NCBI RefSeq assembly: GCF_015354575.1
Contig: NZ_JACAFQ010000001.1
Span: 62,001 to 126,000, forward strand
Source: Pseudomonas sp. UFMG81
GTDB lineage: Bacteria > Pseudomonadota > Gammaproteobacteria > Pseudomonadales > Pseudomonadaceae
Direction of reading: 5' to 3'
Length of the DNA stretch: 64,000 nt
The notes beneath the pieces were generated by a model. That model made no database searches. It saw only the letters and a program-made list of their open reading frames with translations, and was not told where the DNA came from. The position numbers were made by a program, and so were the translations under genes. This document shows, piece by piece, positions 44,586 through 54,163 of the stretch (positions within the stretch are counted from its first letter, which is position 1; the number at the start of each line of letters is the position of its first letter).

Positions 44586-45821
44586 ATGCGCATACTCTGG
44601 ACCCTGCCCTACCTGCCCTGGCCCACCACCAGTGGCAGCAAGTGCCGGCAATACCACCTGCTGCGCGAACTGGCGCGACGTGGCCACCGAATTACTTTGC
44701 TGGTGCAATCGAAAGTCCCGCTTGGCGAGGCCGCGCGCCAGGCCCTCGAGCCGCTGGTCGAACGCCTGGAGGTGCTGCCCAGGCGCCCCCTGCACAGCCC
44801 TCTGAACCTGCTGGCCTCACCGATCATCGACTACCCCATGCGCGCCATCATCAACGGCCTGGCGCCCTGCCTGCGGCACCGTTTCGAGCGCTTGCTGGAC
44901 GAACCCTGGGACGTCATCCAGATCGAGCACAGCTACAGCTTCCAACCCTTCGAGAAGGCCCTGCAGGCCCGCGGCCTGCCCTACATGCTCAGTGAACACA
45001 CCCTCGAATCGGTGATGGGCGCCGCCTGCCACGATCGCCTGCCGCTGTGGCTGCGCCCGTTCAACGCCTTCGACCGTTGGCGCTACCGGCGCTGGGAGCA
45101 GCGGGTGCTGCGCCAACCCAGCGAGGTGGTGGCGCTCAGCGGCCACGATGCCGAACTGATCGGGCAGATCAGCGGGCGCCCGGTCAATGTGGTGGTCAAT
45201 GGTGTCGATTGTGATTACTTCGAAGACGTACGCCCCGCCCCGCACAGCCAGCGCCTGCTGTTCGTCGGCAATTTCGAGTACGGGGCGAACCTGGAGGCCA
45301 TCGAGTGGGCACTGGAGGAAATCCTGCCGCAAGTGTGGATGAGCAACCCGGCAGTGCGCCTGGCCATCGCCGGGCATGCACTGCCGGCCAGCTGGAAGCT
45401 GCACTGGAATGACCCGCGCATCGAGTGGATAGGTTACCGCCCCGACCTGCGCGAACTGCAACGCCGCTCGGCGTTGTTCTTCGCACCGCTGCGTTATGCC
45501 GGCGGCTCCAAGGTGAAGATCCTCGAGGCCATGGCGGCAGGCCTGCCGGTGATCACCACCAGCAAGGGCGCCTCCGGCCTTGCCGCCAACAACGGCGAGC
45601 ACTATCTGGGCAGTGACGACAGCGGCCAGTTGGCCTTGCTGATCACCCAGTTGCTGAATCAACCCTGGCGCATGAACCAGCTGGGCGAGGCGGGTCGGCA
45701 ATACGCCCGCCAGCGCCACGACTGGAGCGTTGCCGCGCAGCAACTGGAAAGCGTGCACATGCGCCTGACGCAACTGGCGCCAGCGGCCACGCCTGCGATA
45801 ACTGGCGCGCTAGCCAAGTAA
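44586..45821 (+). CDS. Glycosyltransferase, GT-B fold (family 4-like)
   Basis: A 411-residue cytoplasmic glycosyltransferase. The N-terminal half starts MRILWTLPYLPWPTTSGSKC, with the acceptor-domain pattern of GT4 enzymes and EHTLESVMG. The C-terminal nucleotide-sugar half has LLFVGNFEYGANLEAIEWAL, IEWIGYRPDLRELQRRSALF, PLRYAGGSKVKILEAMAAGL and PVITTSKGASGL. It is not inside a polysaccharide cluster; the neighbours are yegS and moeA. It overlaps the moeA stop by 12 bases tail to tail. The acceptor and sugar cannot be told from sequence. The 300 bases upstream contain an AT-rich zone (about 44395-44480) that may be its promoter. Confidence 0.85.
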   Translation: MRILWTLPYLPWPTTSGSKCRQYHLLRELARRGHRITLLVQSKVPLGEAARQALEPLVERLEVLPRRPLHSPLNLLASPIIDYPMRAIINGLAPCLRHRFERLLDEPWDVIQIEHSYSFQPFEKALQARGLPYMLSEHTLESVMGAACHDRLPLWLRPFNAFDRWRYRRWEQRVLRQPSEVVALSGHDAELIGQISGRPVNVVVNGVDCDYFEDVRPAPHSQRLLFVGNFEYGANLEAIEWALEEILPQVWMSNPAVRLAIAGHALPASWKLHWNDPRIEWIGYRPDLRELQRRSALFFAPLRYAGGSKVKILEAMAAGLPVITTSKGASGLAANNGEHYLGSDDSGQLALLITQLLNQPWRMNQLGEAGRQYARQRHDWSVAAQQLESVHMRLTQLAPAATPAITGALAK

Positions 45822-47036
45822 CTCGCTGAAGGGAATGAATGACACCAGGTCGCCCTGGCGTGGCGTGCTGCCTTCGCGTACTTCCGCCAGCCCCTCGGCC
45901 CAAGCCGCGCTGCGCAGTACACCTGAGCTCTGGTTCTTGTAGATGCGTACTCGGCCGTCCTCGATCCGCGCCCGCAAGTACTCTCGCCGGGTGCCAGGCG
46001 CTGGCCAGTCGAACCCCGCCGGTACACTGAACTGCAACGGCGTGACATGCGCCACACCCTGGCGCCGCAACAGATAAGGGCGGGCCAGCAGGCCGAAGGT
46101 CACCAGGGTCGATGCCGGGTTGCCCGGCAGACCGATCACCGGCACGCCTTGATAGTGGCCGAAGGTCAGTGGCTTGCCCGGTTTGATCGCCAACTTCCAC
46201 AGCGCCAGCTCACCGGCCTCGCGCAAGGCCATGCCGAGATAGTCGGCCTCACCTACCGAAACCCCACCGGTGGACAGGATCAGGTCGACATCGCCCAGGC
46301 CGCCCAGGCATTGGCGCGTACGCACCAGGTCGTCGGGGAGAATGCCGGCATCCACCACATCGCAGCCCAGGCGCTGCAACCAGCTGACCAACAGGCGGCG
46401 GTTGCTGTTGTAGATCTGCCCCGGCCCCAACGGCAGGCCAGGCTCGACCAGCTCGTCGCCAGTCGACAGCACCGCCACCCGCGGTTTGCGCACCACTGTC
46501 AGGCGGTCGAAGCCAAGCGTAGCGGCCAAGCCCAGCTGGATCGGCCCCAGGCGCGTGCCAGCGCTCATCACCTGTTCGCCGGCACGGGTTTCCTGGCCTT
46601 TGGGCCGTACGTTCTGGCTGATGCGCAGCGTTTCGAGCAAACGCACCCGGCCGTCCTCCAGCACCTCGGCGTTTTCCTGCATTTCGACGCAATCAGCGCC
46701 CTCGGGCAGCGGCGCGCCGGTGAAGATGCGCGCGCAGGTACCCGGTTGCAGCGGCTGCGGCGCATGGCCGGCGAAAATGCGTTGGCTGACCGGAAGCGGC
46801 TCGCCCTGCCAGTCGGCCAGGCGCAGGGCATAACCATCCATCGCGCTGTTGGGCCAGGGCGGCAGGTCGAGCCCGGCGACAAGCTCACGGGCCAGTACAC
46901 GGCCCTCGGCATCGGCCAGCGTCACCTCTTCGGTTTCACTGATGGACGCAGCTTCGGCAAGTGCCAACAAGCGCTCCAGCGCCTCTTCCACCGGCATCAA
47001 CGGCCGGGCTGGCGCAGCCTCAACCACGGCTGTCAC
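45810..47036 (-). CDS. moeA: Molybdopterin molybdenumtransferase MoeA
   Basis: About 408 residues; MoeA inserts molybdate into adenylylated molybdopterin. Typical blocks: LDLPPWPNSAMDGYALR, FTGAPLPEGADCVEMQE, VAVLSTGDELVEPG, LILSTGGVSVGEADYLG and GLPGNPASTLVTF. GTG 47036 is taken as start: it follows CAGG at nine bases and lies within the end of moaB (17-base overlap), so the two genes are coupled. TTG 47045 and GTG 47027 are alternatives. Together with moaB it forms a small cofactor operon. Confidence 0.94.
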   Translation of the reverse strand: MTAVVEAAPARPLMPVEEALERLLALAEAASISETEEVTLADAEGRVLARELVAGLDLPPWPNSAMDGYALRLADWQGEPLPVSQRIFAGHAPQPLQPGTCARIFTGAPLPEGADCVEMQENAEVLEDGRVRLLETLRISQNVRPKGQETRAGEQVMSAGTRLGPIQLGLAATLGFDRLTVVRKPRVAVLSTGDELVEPGLPLGPGQIYNSNRRLLVSWLQRLGCDVVDAGILPDDLVRTRQCLGGLGDVDLILSTGGVSVGEADYLGMALREAGELALWKLAIKPGKPLTFGHYQGVPVIGLPGNPASTLVTFGLLARPYLLRRQGVAHVTPLQFSVPAGFDWPAPGTRREYLRARIEDGRVRIYKNQSSGVLRSAAWAEGLAEVREGSTPRQGDLVSFIPFSELLG

Positions 47037-47559
47037 AGGCGGCAACCTGCTTCAGGTGAGGCACGAAGTTGCAGGGGCGATGACGGGCGTCGAGCTGCTC
47101 GGCAAGAATGCCGTCCCAGCCGGTGCGTACAGCGTTGGTCGAGCCCGGCAGGCAGCACACCAGAGTGCCGTTGGCCAGGCCCGCGAGGGCACGGGACTGC
47201 ACGGTGGAGGTGCCGATGTCGGCCACCGAGATCTGCCGGAACAACTCGCCGAAGCCTTCGACCTGCTTGTCCAGCAGGCAGGCGACGGCTTCGGGCGTGC
47301 TGTCGCGGCCGGTAAAACCAGTGCCGCCGGTAATCAGCACTACCTGCACCCGATCATCGGCGATCCAGGTGGCGACCTGGGCGCGAATTTTGTACAGATC
47401 ATCCTTGAGCAACACCCGCGCGGCGAGCTGGTGGCCGGCCGCCGTGAGGCGGTCGACGAACAGCTGGCCGGAGGTGTCGGTGTCGAAGGTGCGGGTATCG
47501 CTGACCGTCAGCACGGCGATATTCAGCGGCACGAAGGGGGTATCTGCCTTGGCTTTCAT
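47020..47559 (-). CDS. moaB: Molybdenum cofactor biosynthesis protein MoaB
   Basis: A 179-residue MoaB/Mog-like protein that adenylylates molybdopterin before MoeA acts. The MPT-binding motifs are LNIAVLTVSDTRTFDTDTSG, LITGGTGFTGRDSTPEAV and LVCCLPGSTNAVRTGWDGIL. It is the first gene of moaB-moeA, with overlapping reading frames. Start ATG 47559 preceded by GGACCTCC-complement region; the upstream 168 bases separate it from the divergent lipoprotein gene. Confidence 0.94.
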   Translation of the reverse strand: MKAKADTPFVPLNIAVLTVSDTRTFDTDTSGQLFVDRLTAAGHQLAARVLLKDDLYKIRAQVATWIADDRVQVVLITGGTGFTGRDSTPEAVACLLDKQVEGFGELFRQISVADIGTSTVQSRALAGLANGTLVCCLPGSTNAVRTGWDGILAEQLDARHRPCNFVPHLKQVAACDSRG

Positions 47560-47727
47560 GGAGGTCCATCGCGGGGAACAGGGATGTGCGCTGTTATATC
47601 ACAGGCCGCCCGTGCCGTTGTTCCCGGTCAAGGCCTGCGTCGGACCGCTATGCTGCACTGTGCAAGGAACTTGCGCGGACGCCCTGCGTCCTAATGTCAT
47701 CTAGCACCAATGCACTGGAGAAACACG

Positions 47728-47949
47728 ATGATCCAACGGACCCTTCCCGCCTTCCTGCTCGCCCTGGGCCTCGGCGCCCTCGCCGGCTGCGCCTCGCCCG
47801 CCGTCATTACCCTGAACGATGGCCGCGAGATCCAGGCAGTGGATACCCCCTCCTACGACGACGACTCCGGTTTCTACGAGTTCGAACAGCTTGATGGTAA
47901 GCGCACGCGCATTAACAAGGACCAGATCCGCACCGTCAAAGAGCTGTGA
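47728..47949 (+). CDS. YgdI/YgdR-family small lipoprotein
   Basis: A 73-residue lipoprotein. The signal peptide MIQRTLPAFLLALGLGALAG ends at a lipobox LAGC; the mature part PAVITLNDGREIQAVDTPSY and EQLDGKRTRINKDQIRTVKE is the YgdI/YgdR (SH3-like) domain. Homologues are envelope lipoproteins of unknown role. GGAG seven bases before ATG 47728 supports the start. It stands alone between moaB (divergent) and tRNA-Pro. Confidence 0.92.
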   Translation: MIQRTLPAFLLALGLGALAGCASPAVITLNDGREIQAVDTPSYDDDSGFYEFEQLDGKRTRINKDQIRTVKEL

Positions 47950-48031
47950 TCCAGGCTCTGTTTTTCAGCGCAACTCCTTTTTGCAACAAGGGGTTGCGTT
48001 GAAAAATACGTTGCAGTAGCATCTCGGAAAT

Positions 48032-48108
48032 CGGAGTGTAGCGCAGCCAGGTAGCGCGTCTCGTTCGGGACGAGAAGGCCGCAGGTTCGAATCCTGTCTC
48101 TCCGACCA
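48032..48108 (+). tRNA. tRNA-Pro (anticodon CGG)
   Basis: A 77-base tRNA with encoded CCA end. The acceptor stem CGGAGTG pairs toward the 3' end ...CTCCG followed by ACCA. The anticodon stem TCTCG/CGAGA encloses loop TTCGGGA with anticodon CGG at 48066-48068; the T-arm has GGTTCGAATCC. It reads proline codon CCG. A terminator follows directly. No integrase or att-like duplication is seen beside it. Confidence 0.97.
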
Positions 48109-48114
48109 AATCCG

Positions 48115-48141
48115 AAAAAACCCGCCTTGAGCGGGTTTTTT
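48115..48141 (+). terminator. Terminator of tRNA-Pro
   Basis: CCCGC/GCGGG stem with a CTTGA loop, preceded by AAAAAA and followed by TTTTTT. It starts 7 bases after the tRNA CCA end. Confidence 0.92.
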
Positions 48142-48199
48142 ATTGCCTGTGAAAAAGCGCTAGGCAAGCTGGCTGCCACGCTGAAGCTTACACGTCACC

Positions 48200-48366
48200 T
48201 GTAGGAGCGGCCTTGTGCCGCGAACGGGCCGCAAAGCGGCCCCAGCAGTCCGTGATGTATTTGAAATCCTGGGGCCACTGCGCGGCCCTTTCCGGCCGGT
48301 CCGGCGCCCCGGCAAGGCCGCTCCTACAGAGACCGCGCAAGATGTGGGAACTTGCCGGCGATAGGG
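48200..48366. repeat. Composite palindromic REP array, locus 4
   Basis: The core is 48200-48328 (129 bases), bounded by TGTAGGAGCGGCCTTGTGCC and GGCAAGGCCGCTCCTACA. The middle is a diverged form of the common block (GTGATGTATTTGAAATCCTG). On the right are GACCGCGCAAGA and CTTGCCGGCGATAGGG, the inverse of the left flank of loci 1 and 6. It lies between the tRNA and the convergent mqo gene. Confidence 0.85.
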
Positions 48367-48386
48367 TTGACGCGGTTACGAACGGG

Positions 48387-49973
48387 TCACTCGGCTGCTG
48401 CCACCGCGGCCTCCGGCAACACCGGCACGTACAGCAACTGCAACCGCGCACTGCTCCACTCACGGGTCTTGTTGGTCAGTTCGAGATCGTTGTTGAGCCT
48501 GCGCCCATAGCTCGGCACGATATCCTTCAACTTCGCCTGCCACTCAGGGCTCTTCACCCGGTCCTTGAAGGTCTTCTCCAGCACCGTCAGCATGATCGGC
48601 GCGGCGGTCGAGGCGCCAGGCGAGGCCCCCAGCAGCGCGGCGATACTGCCGTCCTGAGCGGCCACCACCTCGGTACCGAACTGCAAGATGCCGCCGTGTT
48701 CGGCGTCCTTCTTGATCACCTGCACCCGCTGGCCGGCCTGCAGCAGCCTCCAGTCTTCGTTCTTCGCGTTGGGGAAGTACTCGCGCAGTGCCGCCATGCG
48801 GTCGTCGAAGCTGAGCATCAACTGGCCCATCAGGTAGGTGCTCAGGTCGATGTTATCGATACCGGCATGCACCATCGGGCTGATGTTGTGGCGGGTCAGC
48901 GAGGCGAACATGTCCAGCAGCGAGCCGTGCTTGAGGTACTTGGTGGAGAAGGTCGCGAACGGGCCGAACAGCAGCACCTCCTTGCCATCGATGACCCGGG
49001 TGTCGAGGTGCGGCACCGACATCGGCGGCGCGCCGACCGACGCCTTGCCGTACAGCTTGGCCTTGTGCCGGGCAACGGTATCGGGGTTGTCGGTCATCAG
49101 GAACTGGCCGCCCACCGGGAAGCCGGCGTAACCGTCCGCTTCCGGAATACCAGACTTCTGCAGCAGCTTGAGCGCGCCGCCACCGGCACCGATAAACACG
49201 AACTTGGCCTTGACGCGGGACACTGCGCCTCCCTTGGCCAGGTCCGCCACCGTCACCTGCCAGCTGCCGTCAGTGTTGCGCACGATATCGCGCACTTCAT
49301 GGCCCAGGTGCAGCTTGACGTTGGGGTTGCGGGTCATCGAGGCGAACAGCTGGCGGGTGATCTCACCGAAGTTCACATCGGTGCCGATCGCCATGCGCGT
49401 CGCCGCCACACGCTGCCCCGGGTCGCGCCCTTCCATCACCAGCGGCACCCACTTGCGGATCTGCTCGTGGTCCTCGGAAATCTCCATGCCGCGGAACAGT
49501 GAGCTGTGCTGCAGGGCTGCCACGCGCTTGTGCAGGAAGGCGATGTTATCGTCGCCCCAGACGAAGCTCATGTGCGGCACGTTGTTGATGAACGAAGGCG
49601 GGTTGCTGAGCACGCCCTGCTCGACCTGGTAGGCCCAGAACTGCTTGGACACCTCGAACTGTTCGTTGACGTTGACCGCCTTGCTGATGTCGATGCTGCC
49701 GTCCTTGCCCTCGCTGGTGTAGTTCAGCTCGCAGAAGGCGGAATGGCCGGTACCGGCGTTGTTCCAGGCGTTGGAGCTTTCCTCGGCGACCTGGTCCATG
49801 CGTTCGTAGACATCGATGGTCCAGTTCGGCTCCAGTTCGGTGAGGTAGGTCCCCAGGCTCGCGCTCATGATGCCGCCGCCGATCAGCAGCACGTCGACAG
49901 TCTTTTCCGGCTCCGCGGGCTTGGAGCAGCCGATGACGCCCAGGCACAGGAGCGTCAGCAGGATTTTCTTCAT
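48387..49973 (-). CDS. mqo: Malate:quinone oxidoreductase Mqo with lipoprotein-type signal
   Basis: A 528-residue FAD enzyme that oxidises malate to oxaloacetate and passes electrons to the quinone pool. FAD motif [19 protein letters not shown] at about residues 27-45; [20 protein letters not shown] is the Mqo signature. Before it stands [18 protein letters not shown], a classic lipoprotein signal with Cys16 in the lipobox VIGC. This would place the enzyme outside the cytoplasm or, if not exported, membrane-tethered, whereas many Mqo proteins have no signal. Start ATG 49973. The gene appears monocistronic. Pseudomonads often have several mqo genes; which one this is cannot be told here. Confidence 0.93.
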   Translation of the reverse strand: MKKILLTLLCLGVIGCSKPAEPEKTVDVLLIGGGIMSASLGTYLTELEPNWTIDVYERMDQVAEESSNAWNNAGTGHSAFCELNYTSEGKDGSIDISKAVNVNEQFEVSKQFWAYQVEQGVLSNPPSFINNVPHMSFVWGDDNIAFLHKRVAALQHSSLFRGMEISEDHEQIRKWVPLVMEGRDPGQRVAATRMAIGTDVNFGEITRQLFASMTRNPNVKLHLGHEVRDIVRNTDGSWQVTVADLAKGGAVSRVKAKFVFIGAGGGALKLLQKSGIPEADGYAGFPVGGQFLMTDNPDTVARHKAKLYGKASVGAPPMSVPHLDTRVIDGKEVLLFGPFATFSTKYLKHGSLLDMFASLTRHNISPMVHAGIDNIDLSTYLMGQLMLSFDDRMAALREYFPNAKNEDWRLLQAGQRVQVIKKDAEHGGILQFGTEVVAAQDGSIAALLGASPGASTAAPIMLTVLEKTFKDRVKSPEWQAKLKDIVPSYGRRLNNDLELTNKTREWSSARLQLLYVPVLPEAAVAAAE

Positions 49974-50146
49974 TGGATCTATCCGGTTGTTAGTAAGCGC
50001 CGCCTCGATAGCAGGGAGCGTGCCAACCGGATAAGGGCCAGTATCCAGGGGGATCTGGCGGATGGCGCATGGCGACAATCCGCCACAGGCGCATCATCGA
50101 TGCCGACCTGGATGGCGGATTTCCCCCTATTCGCGTAAGAACCGGC

Positions 50147-51763
50147 TTAATGGGTCAAGCGCGCGGTGACTTCGCCCAGCTGCCCCGACAACCCATGCAG
50201 ACGCTGCCCGGCCTGCTCAGTGTGCTGCACGGCCTGCTGGTTGGCCGTGGCGATGCGAGTGATCTCGATCAGGTTGCGCGAGATGTCTTCGGCGACGCTG
50301 GTCTGCTCCTCGGCAGCCGTGGCGATCTGTCGGTTCATGTCGCGGATCGCTTCCACTGCCAGGGTGATGCGCTGCAGCATCTGCCCCGCCTGCTGCACCT
50401 GCTCGGCGCCCTCCTCGCTGCGCTGCTGGCCACTCTCGATGGCCTTGACCGCATCCACCGCACCGCACTGCACGGCCTCGATAATCTGGTGGATCTCGGC
50501 GATCGACGCTGCGGTGCGCTGGGCCAGGCTGCGCACTTCGTCGGCGACCACCGCGAAGCCACGCCCGGCCTCGCCGGCACGGGCCGCTTCGATGGCCGCG
50601 TTGAGCGCCAGCAGGTTGGTCTGCTCGGCAATGCCGCGAATCACCTCGAGCACCTTGCCGATGCGCGTGCTGTCGTGCTCCAGGTTGCGGATCACCGTCG
50701 CGGTACCCGCGATTTCACGGTTGACCACACCGATGATGTCGATGGTCTGCTGCATCACCTGCTCGCCGGCCTGGGCGCTGTGGTCGGCATCATCCGCGGC
50801 CCGCGCCGCCTCGGCGGCGTGTCGCGCCACTTCCTGGGCGGTGGCGGACATTTCGTGCATGGCGGTGGCAACCTGGTCAGTGCGCTGGAACTGATCATGG
50901 GTACCACTGGCCATGTCGCCGGCGATGCTGCGCAGCTGGCCGCTGGCGCTTTCCAGCTCTTCGGCGTTGTCCTTGAGCCGGCCGACAGTGTCAGCGAGAA
51001 AATCGCGCAGGGTATTGGCGGCCCGCGCCAGGCGCCCCAGTTCGTCTTCACGGCGGCTGTCCACCCGCGCGCCGAAGCGGCCCTGACTGAGCTGGGCGAC
51101 GTAGTCGATCAGCTGGCGGATCGGCTCGACCAGGCTGCGATTGATCAACCACAGGCTCAGCAGCCCGACCAGCACGGCCGAGGCCAGCATCACCAACACG
51201 CCGAGCCACACCGTGCGCTCGGCGCCCGCATTGATCACCTCGGCACGGTCACGGGCGTCGCTGCGCAGTTGCTCGACCAGCGCGCTCATCTGGTCGCTGG
51301 TGGCGCGGTCGACACCCTTGACCGCCACATCACCCGCCACGGGGTCACCGCCGGCGGCCAAGAACGCCTGGCGGCCCTGGGCATAGGCCACCCCCAGTTG
51401 CTGGTGGCTGGCCTTGAGCTGCTCCAGGCGCCCCTTGAGCGCCGGATCGCCGCTGGCGATGAGTTGCCCAAGCAATTGCTGCACTTGCTGCTCGCGGGCC
51501 TGGAATTGCTGCCAGTACTTGTCCAGTTCGGCCGGCTGACGCCCGCGCAGCAGCACGTTCTTCCACTCTTGCACCTGGATCTTGAACTGCAGGTTGGCTT
51601 CGTCGATCAACTGCGACGCCTGCAACGGCCCGTCCACCAGCTGGGCATAGCCGCGCACGCTGGACGACAGGAACTGGAAGCACACCAGGGCGATCAGCAA
51701 CATCGCTGCCAGGCTGCCGCCGAGCAAGGTGAGGATCTGGACTCTGAGGGATTTACGCAACAT
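50147..51763 (-). CDS. Methyl-accepting chemotaxis protein
   Basis: A 538-residue chemoreceptor. Membrane helices are at about 9-31 and 185-210; the periplasmic ligand domain between them is about 150 residues, helical and Gln-rich, fitting a four-helix bundle. A HAMP domain (about 208-260) precedes the signalling domain, whose hairpin tip is [20 protein letters not shown], then [20 protein letters not shown]. No C-terminal CheR-binding pentapeptide of the NWETF type is seen (the protein ends EVTARLTH). The ligand is unknown. It lies downstream of the mqo promoter region on the same strand as the ABC exporter but 369 bases away from it. Confidence 0.94.
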   Translation of the reverse strand: MLRKSLRVQILTLLGGSLAAMLLIALVCFQFLSSSVRGYAQLVDGPLQASQLIDEANLQFKIQVQEWKNVLLRGRQPAELDKYWQQFQAREQQVQQLLGQLIASGDPALKGRLEQLKASHQQLGVAYAQGRQAFLAAGGDPVAGDVAVKGVDRATSDQMSALVEQLRSDARDRAEVINAGAERTVWLGVLVMLASAVLVGLLSLWLINRSLVEPIRQLIDYVAQLSQGRFGARVDSRREDELGRLARAANTLRDFLADTVGRLKDNAEELESASGQLRSIAGDMASGTHDQFQRTDQVATAMHEMSATAQEVARHAAEAARAADDADHSAQAGEQVMQQTIDIIGVVNREIAGTATVIRNLEHDSTRIGKVLEVIRGIAEQTNLLALNAAIEAARAGEAGRGFAVVADEVRSLAQRTAASIAEIHQIIEAVQCGAVDAVKAIESGQQRSEEGAEQVQQAGQMLQRITLAVEAIRDMNRQIATAAEEQTSVAEDISRNLIEITRIATANQQAVQHTEQAGQRLHGLSGQLGEVTARLTH

Positions 51764-52132
51764 CGCGGATCTCGGAACAAGGGGAAGGAAGCGGGCGCCT
51801 GGGCGCCGCCGACTAAAGACATCCTTGTCCTCGATCGCAGGCCAAAAAAAAGCTGCCATCGGTTGATAGCAGCCAGGTCAAGCACACACGCTAAAGCTGT
51901 GTCAGATACTCTCAGGCAATTGCTACAGAATTGTTACAAAACAGCGACAACACTGCTCGTAATGACCTCATCACTGGCAAATCGCAGCGGCGAACCGCAG
52001 CGCCCTGTCGGAGCAACTGTCTTGCACGTGTATCTGTAGGAGCGGCCTTGTGCCGCGAAAGGGGTGCGCAGCGCCCCCAGGATCTCGAATACACCTCAAG
52101 ATCGCCGGGGCCGCTTTGCGGCCCTTTCCCGG
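51764..52132. other. Spacer with truncated composite repeat
   Basis: This 369-base gap holds the chemoreceptor upstream region (including a GCTGCCATC/GATAGCAGC inverted pair near 51850-51872 and an AT-rich stretch around 51920-51960) and composite repeat locus 5 at 52000-52131. No gene is evident. Confidence 0.6.
52000..52131. repeat. Composite palindromic REP array, locus 5 (right arm lost)
   Basis: The left flank GGAGCAACTGTCTTGCACG is the inverse of the right flank of loci 1, 2 and 6. The core starts at 52035 with TGTAGGAGCGGCCTTGTGCC and carries the middle block in reverse orientation (TCTCGAATACACCTCAAGAT). The closing arm stops at GGCCCTTTCCCGGTCAC, next to the stop codon of the ABC exporter, instead of running to CCGCTCCTACA. 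Confidence 0.8.
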
Positions 52133-53905
52133 TCACTCAACCCTGCCAACGCTGAACTGCAATGCCGCCAACCGCGCGTACAGTGGGCTTTCCTCGATCA
52201 ACTGGGCATGCGTGCCCACCGCCACCAGGCGCCCCTGGTCGATCACGGCAATGCGGTCGGCGTGCTGCACCGTGGCCAGGCGGTGGGCGATCACCAGGGT
52301 GGTGCGCCCGGCCATCAGTTGCGGCAAGGCTTGCTGGATCAAATGCTCACTCTGCGCATCAAGGGCGCTGGTGGCTTCGTCCAGCAACAGGATTGGCGCA
52401 TCCACCAGCAGCGCCCGGGCGATTGCCAGGCGCTGGCGCTGCCCACCGGACAGGCCCACGCCACCCTCCCCCAGCGGCGTCTGGTAACCCTGGGGCAACT
52501 GGGTGATGAATGAATGGGCATGGGCAGTGCGCGCCACCGCCTCGACTTCGGCCAGGCTGGCCTCGGGGCGCCCGTAGCGGATGTTCGCCTCCACCGTGCC
52601 ACGGAACAACGCCGGCTGCTGGGCCACCAGGGCGAACTGGCGGCGCAGGTCGGCCGGCGCCAGGCCGGTGATGGGTTGCCCGTCGAGGTAGATACCACCT
52701 TGCTGCGGATCGTAGAACCGCAGCAAAAGATCGAACAGCGTCGATTTCCCGGCCCCCGACGGCCCCACCAGCGCCACCGTCTGCCCAGGCAGGACATGCA
52801 GGCTCAGGCCGTCGATAGCAGCTGGCGTTGGCCGTGACGGATAGGCAAAACGTACCTCACGCAGCTCCAGGTCACCACGGGCACGCCCGCCCGGCAAGCT
52901 GCCCGCGTCACTGGGCGTGAGGATCGCGCTCTGCGCCGCCAGCAGCTCGGCGATGCGTTCGGCAGCGCCAGCGGCCCGTTGCAGCTCACCGATCACCTCG
53001 CTCAAGGTACCGAAGGCGCTGCCGACGATCAGGCTGTAGAACACGAAGGCCGCCAGCTCGCCGCCCGAGATGCGCCCGGCGATCACATCCATGCCGCCCA
53101 CCCACAGCATCACCCCCACCGCCCCCAGCACCAGTACGATCACCAGGGTGATCAGCCAGGCACGCTGGGCAATGCGCCGCCGCGCCACGGCGAACGCGGC
53201 CTCTACGGTGTCGGCAAACAGCACCTGGTCGCGCGCCTCATGGTTGTAGGCTTGCACGGTCTTGATCTGGCCAAGGGTTTCGGCGACATAGCTGCCAACA
53301 TCAGCCACCCGGTCCTGGCTCTGCCGCGACAGGCTGCGCACCCGCCGGCCGAACAGCAGGATCGGCGCCAGCACCAGCGGCAGGGCCAACACCACGATGC
53401 TGGTCAGCTTGGGGTTGGTGATGAACAACAAGACCACCCCGCCAATCACCATCAGCGCGTTGCGCAGGAACATCGACAACGACGAACCGATCACCGATTG
53501 CAGCAAGGTGGTGTCGGCCGTCAGCCGCGACTGGATCTCCGAGCTGCGGTTATCTTCGAAGAACCCGGGGTGCAGCCCCAGTAGATGGTCGAACACCGCA
53601 CGCCGGATATCGGCGACGCAGCGCTCGCCGATCCACGACACCAGGTAGAAACGGCTGAACGTGCCCACCGCCAGGGCCAGCACCAGCAGCAGGAACAGGC
53701 CGATGGTCTGGTTGAGCTGGTGCAGGGAGCCCGTCATGAAACCCTGGTCCACCAGCAGGCGGATACCCTGGCCCATGGACAAGGTGATGGCGGCGGTGAC
53801 CACCAGTGCCAGCAAGGCCAGCAGCGCTTGGCGACGGTAGGGACGCAGGAACTGCCAGCCCAGCCGCAGGGCGCGGCGCTGGCGGGAGGAAATCGGTTCA
53901 GGCAT
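52133..53905 (-). CDS. ABC exporter, MsbA/multidrug half-transporter type
   Basis: A 590-residue fused membrane-ATPase half-transporter that would act as a dimer. Five to six membrane helices span about residues 22-310 (first at about 26-46), with the coupling-helix region SSEIQSRLTADTTLLQ. The nucleotide domain has Walker A LVGPSGAGKSTLFDLLLRF, signature LSGGQRQRLAIARALL, Walker B ILLLDEATSALD and H-loop VIAHRLATVQ. It resembles the MsbA/BmrA/ATP-binding-cassette B group; lipid, drug or peptide export are all possible. It diverges from the small PA1571-type gene. Its stop codon directly abuts a truncated repeat. Confidence 0.9.
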   Translation of the reverse strand: MPEPISSRQRRALRLGWQFLRPYRRQALLALLALVVTAAITLSMGQGIRLLVDQGFMTGSLHQLNQTIGLFLLLVLALAVGTFSRFYLVSWIGERCVADIRRAVFDHLLGLHPGFFEDNRSSEIQSRLTADTTLLQSVIGSSLSMFLRNALMVIGGVVLLFITNPKLTSIVVLALPLVLAPILLFGRRVRSLSRQSQDRVADVGSYVAETLGQIKTVQAYNHEARDQVLFADTVEAAFAVARRRIAQRAWLITLVIVLVLGAVGVMLWVGGMDVIAGRISGGELAAFVFYSLIVGSAFGTLSEVIGELQRAAGAAERIAELLAAQSAILTPSDAGSLPGGRARGDLELREVRFAYPSRPTPAAIDGLSLHVLPGQTVALVGPSGAGKSTLFDLLLRFYDPQQGGIYLDGQPITGLAPADLRRQFALVAQQPALFRGTVEANIRYGRPEASLAEVEAVARTAHAHSFITQLPQGYQTPLGEGGVGLSGGQRQRLAIARALLVDAPILLLDEATSALDAQSEHLIQQALPQLMAGRTTLVIAHRLATVQHADRIAVIDQGRLVAVGTHAQLIEESPLYARLAALQFSVGRVE

Positions 53906-54163
53906 GGCGGCATGGGTTCATCGGGAAGATCGGCCAAGCCTACCACCGGTCGGCCGCACTGGAACTCATGCAACACCGCCAGCGTCGCAACCCAGGCATG
54001 CGCCGCCGCAGTGCAGGGGCTATGACCTTTCGTTCTAAAGGGGTTCTGGAGCTTTGCCACGCTTTCTGGTGGACTGTTACTGTCGTGACGCCCAGGGACG
54101 CTGTCACAGGCCGGTCACGGCGCAGCGCTAGTTTGACGCTGTTACCTGATGAGGAGACTGGAT

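Noticed and set aside
48032..48370. tRNA-Pro as an attachment site of an integrated island
   Set aside because: No integrase, no duplicated tRNA end and no atypical genes follow. The next items are a terminator, a REP array and mqo.
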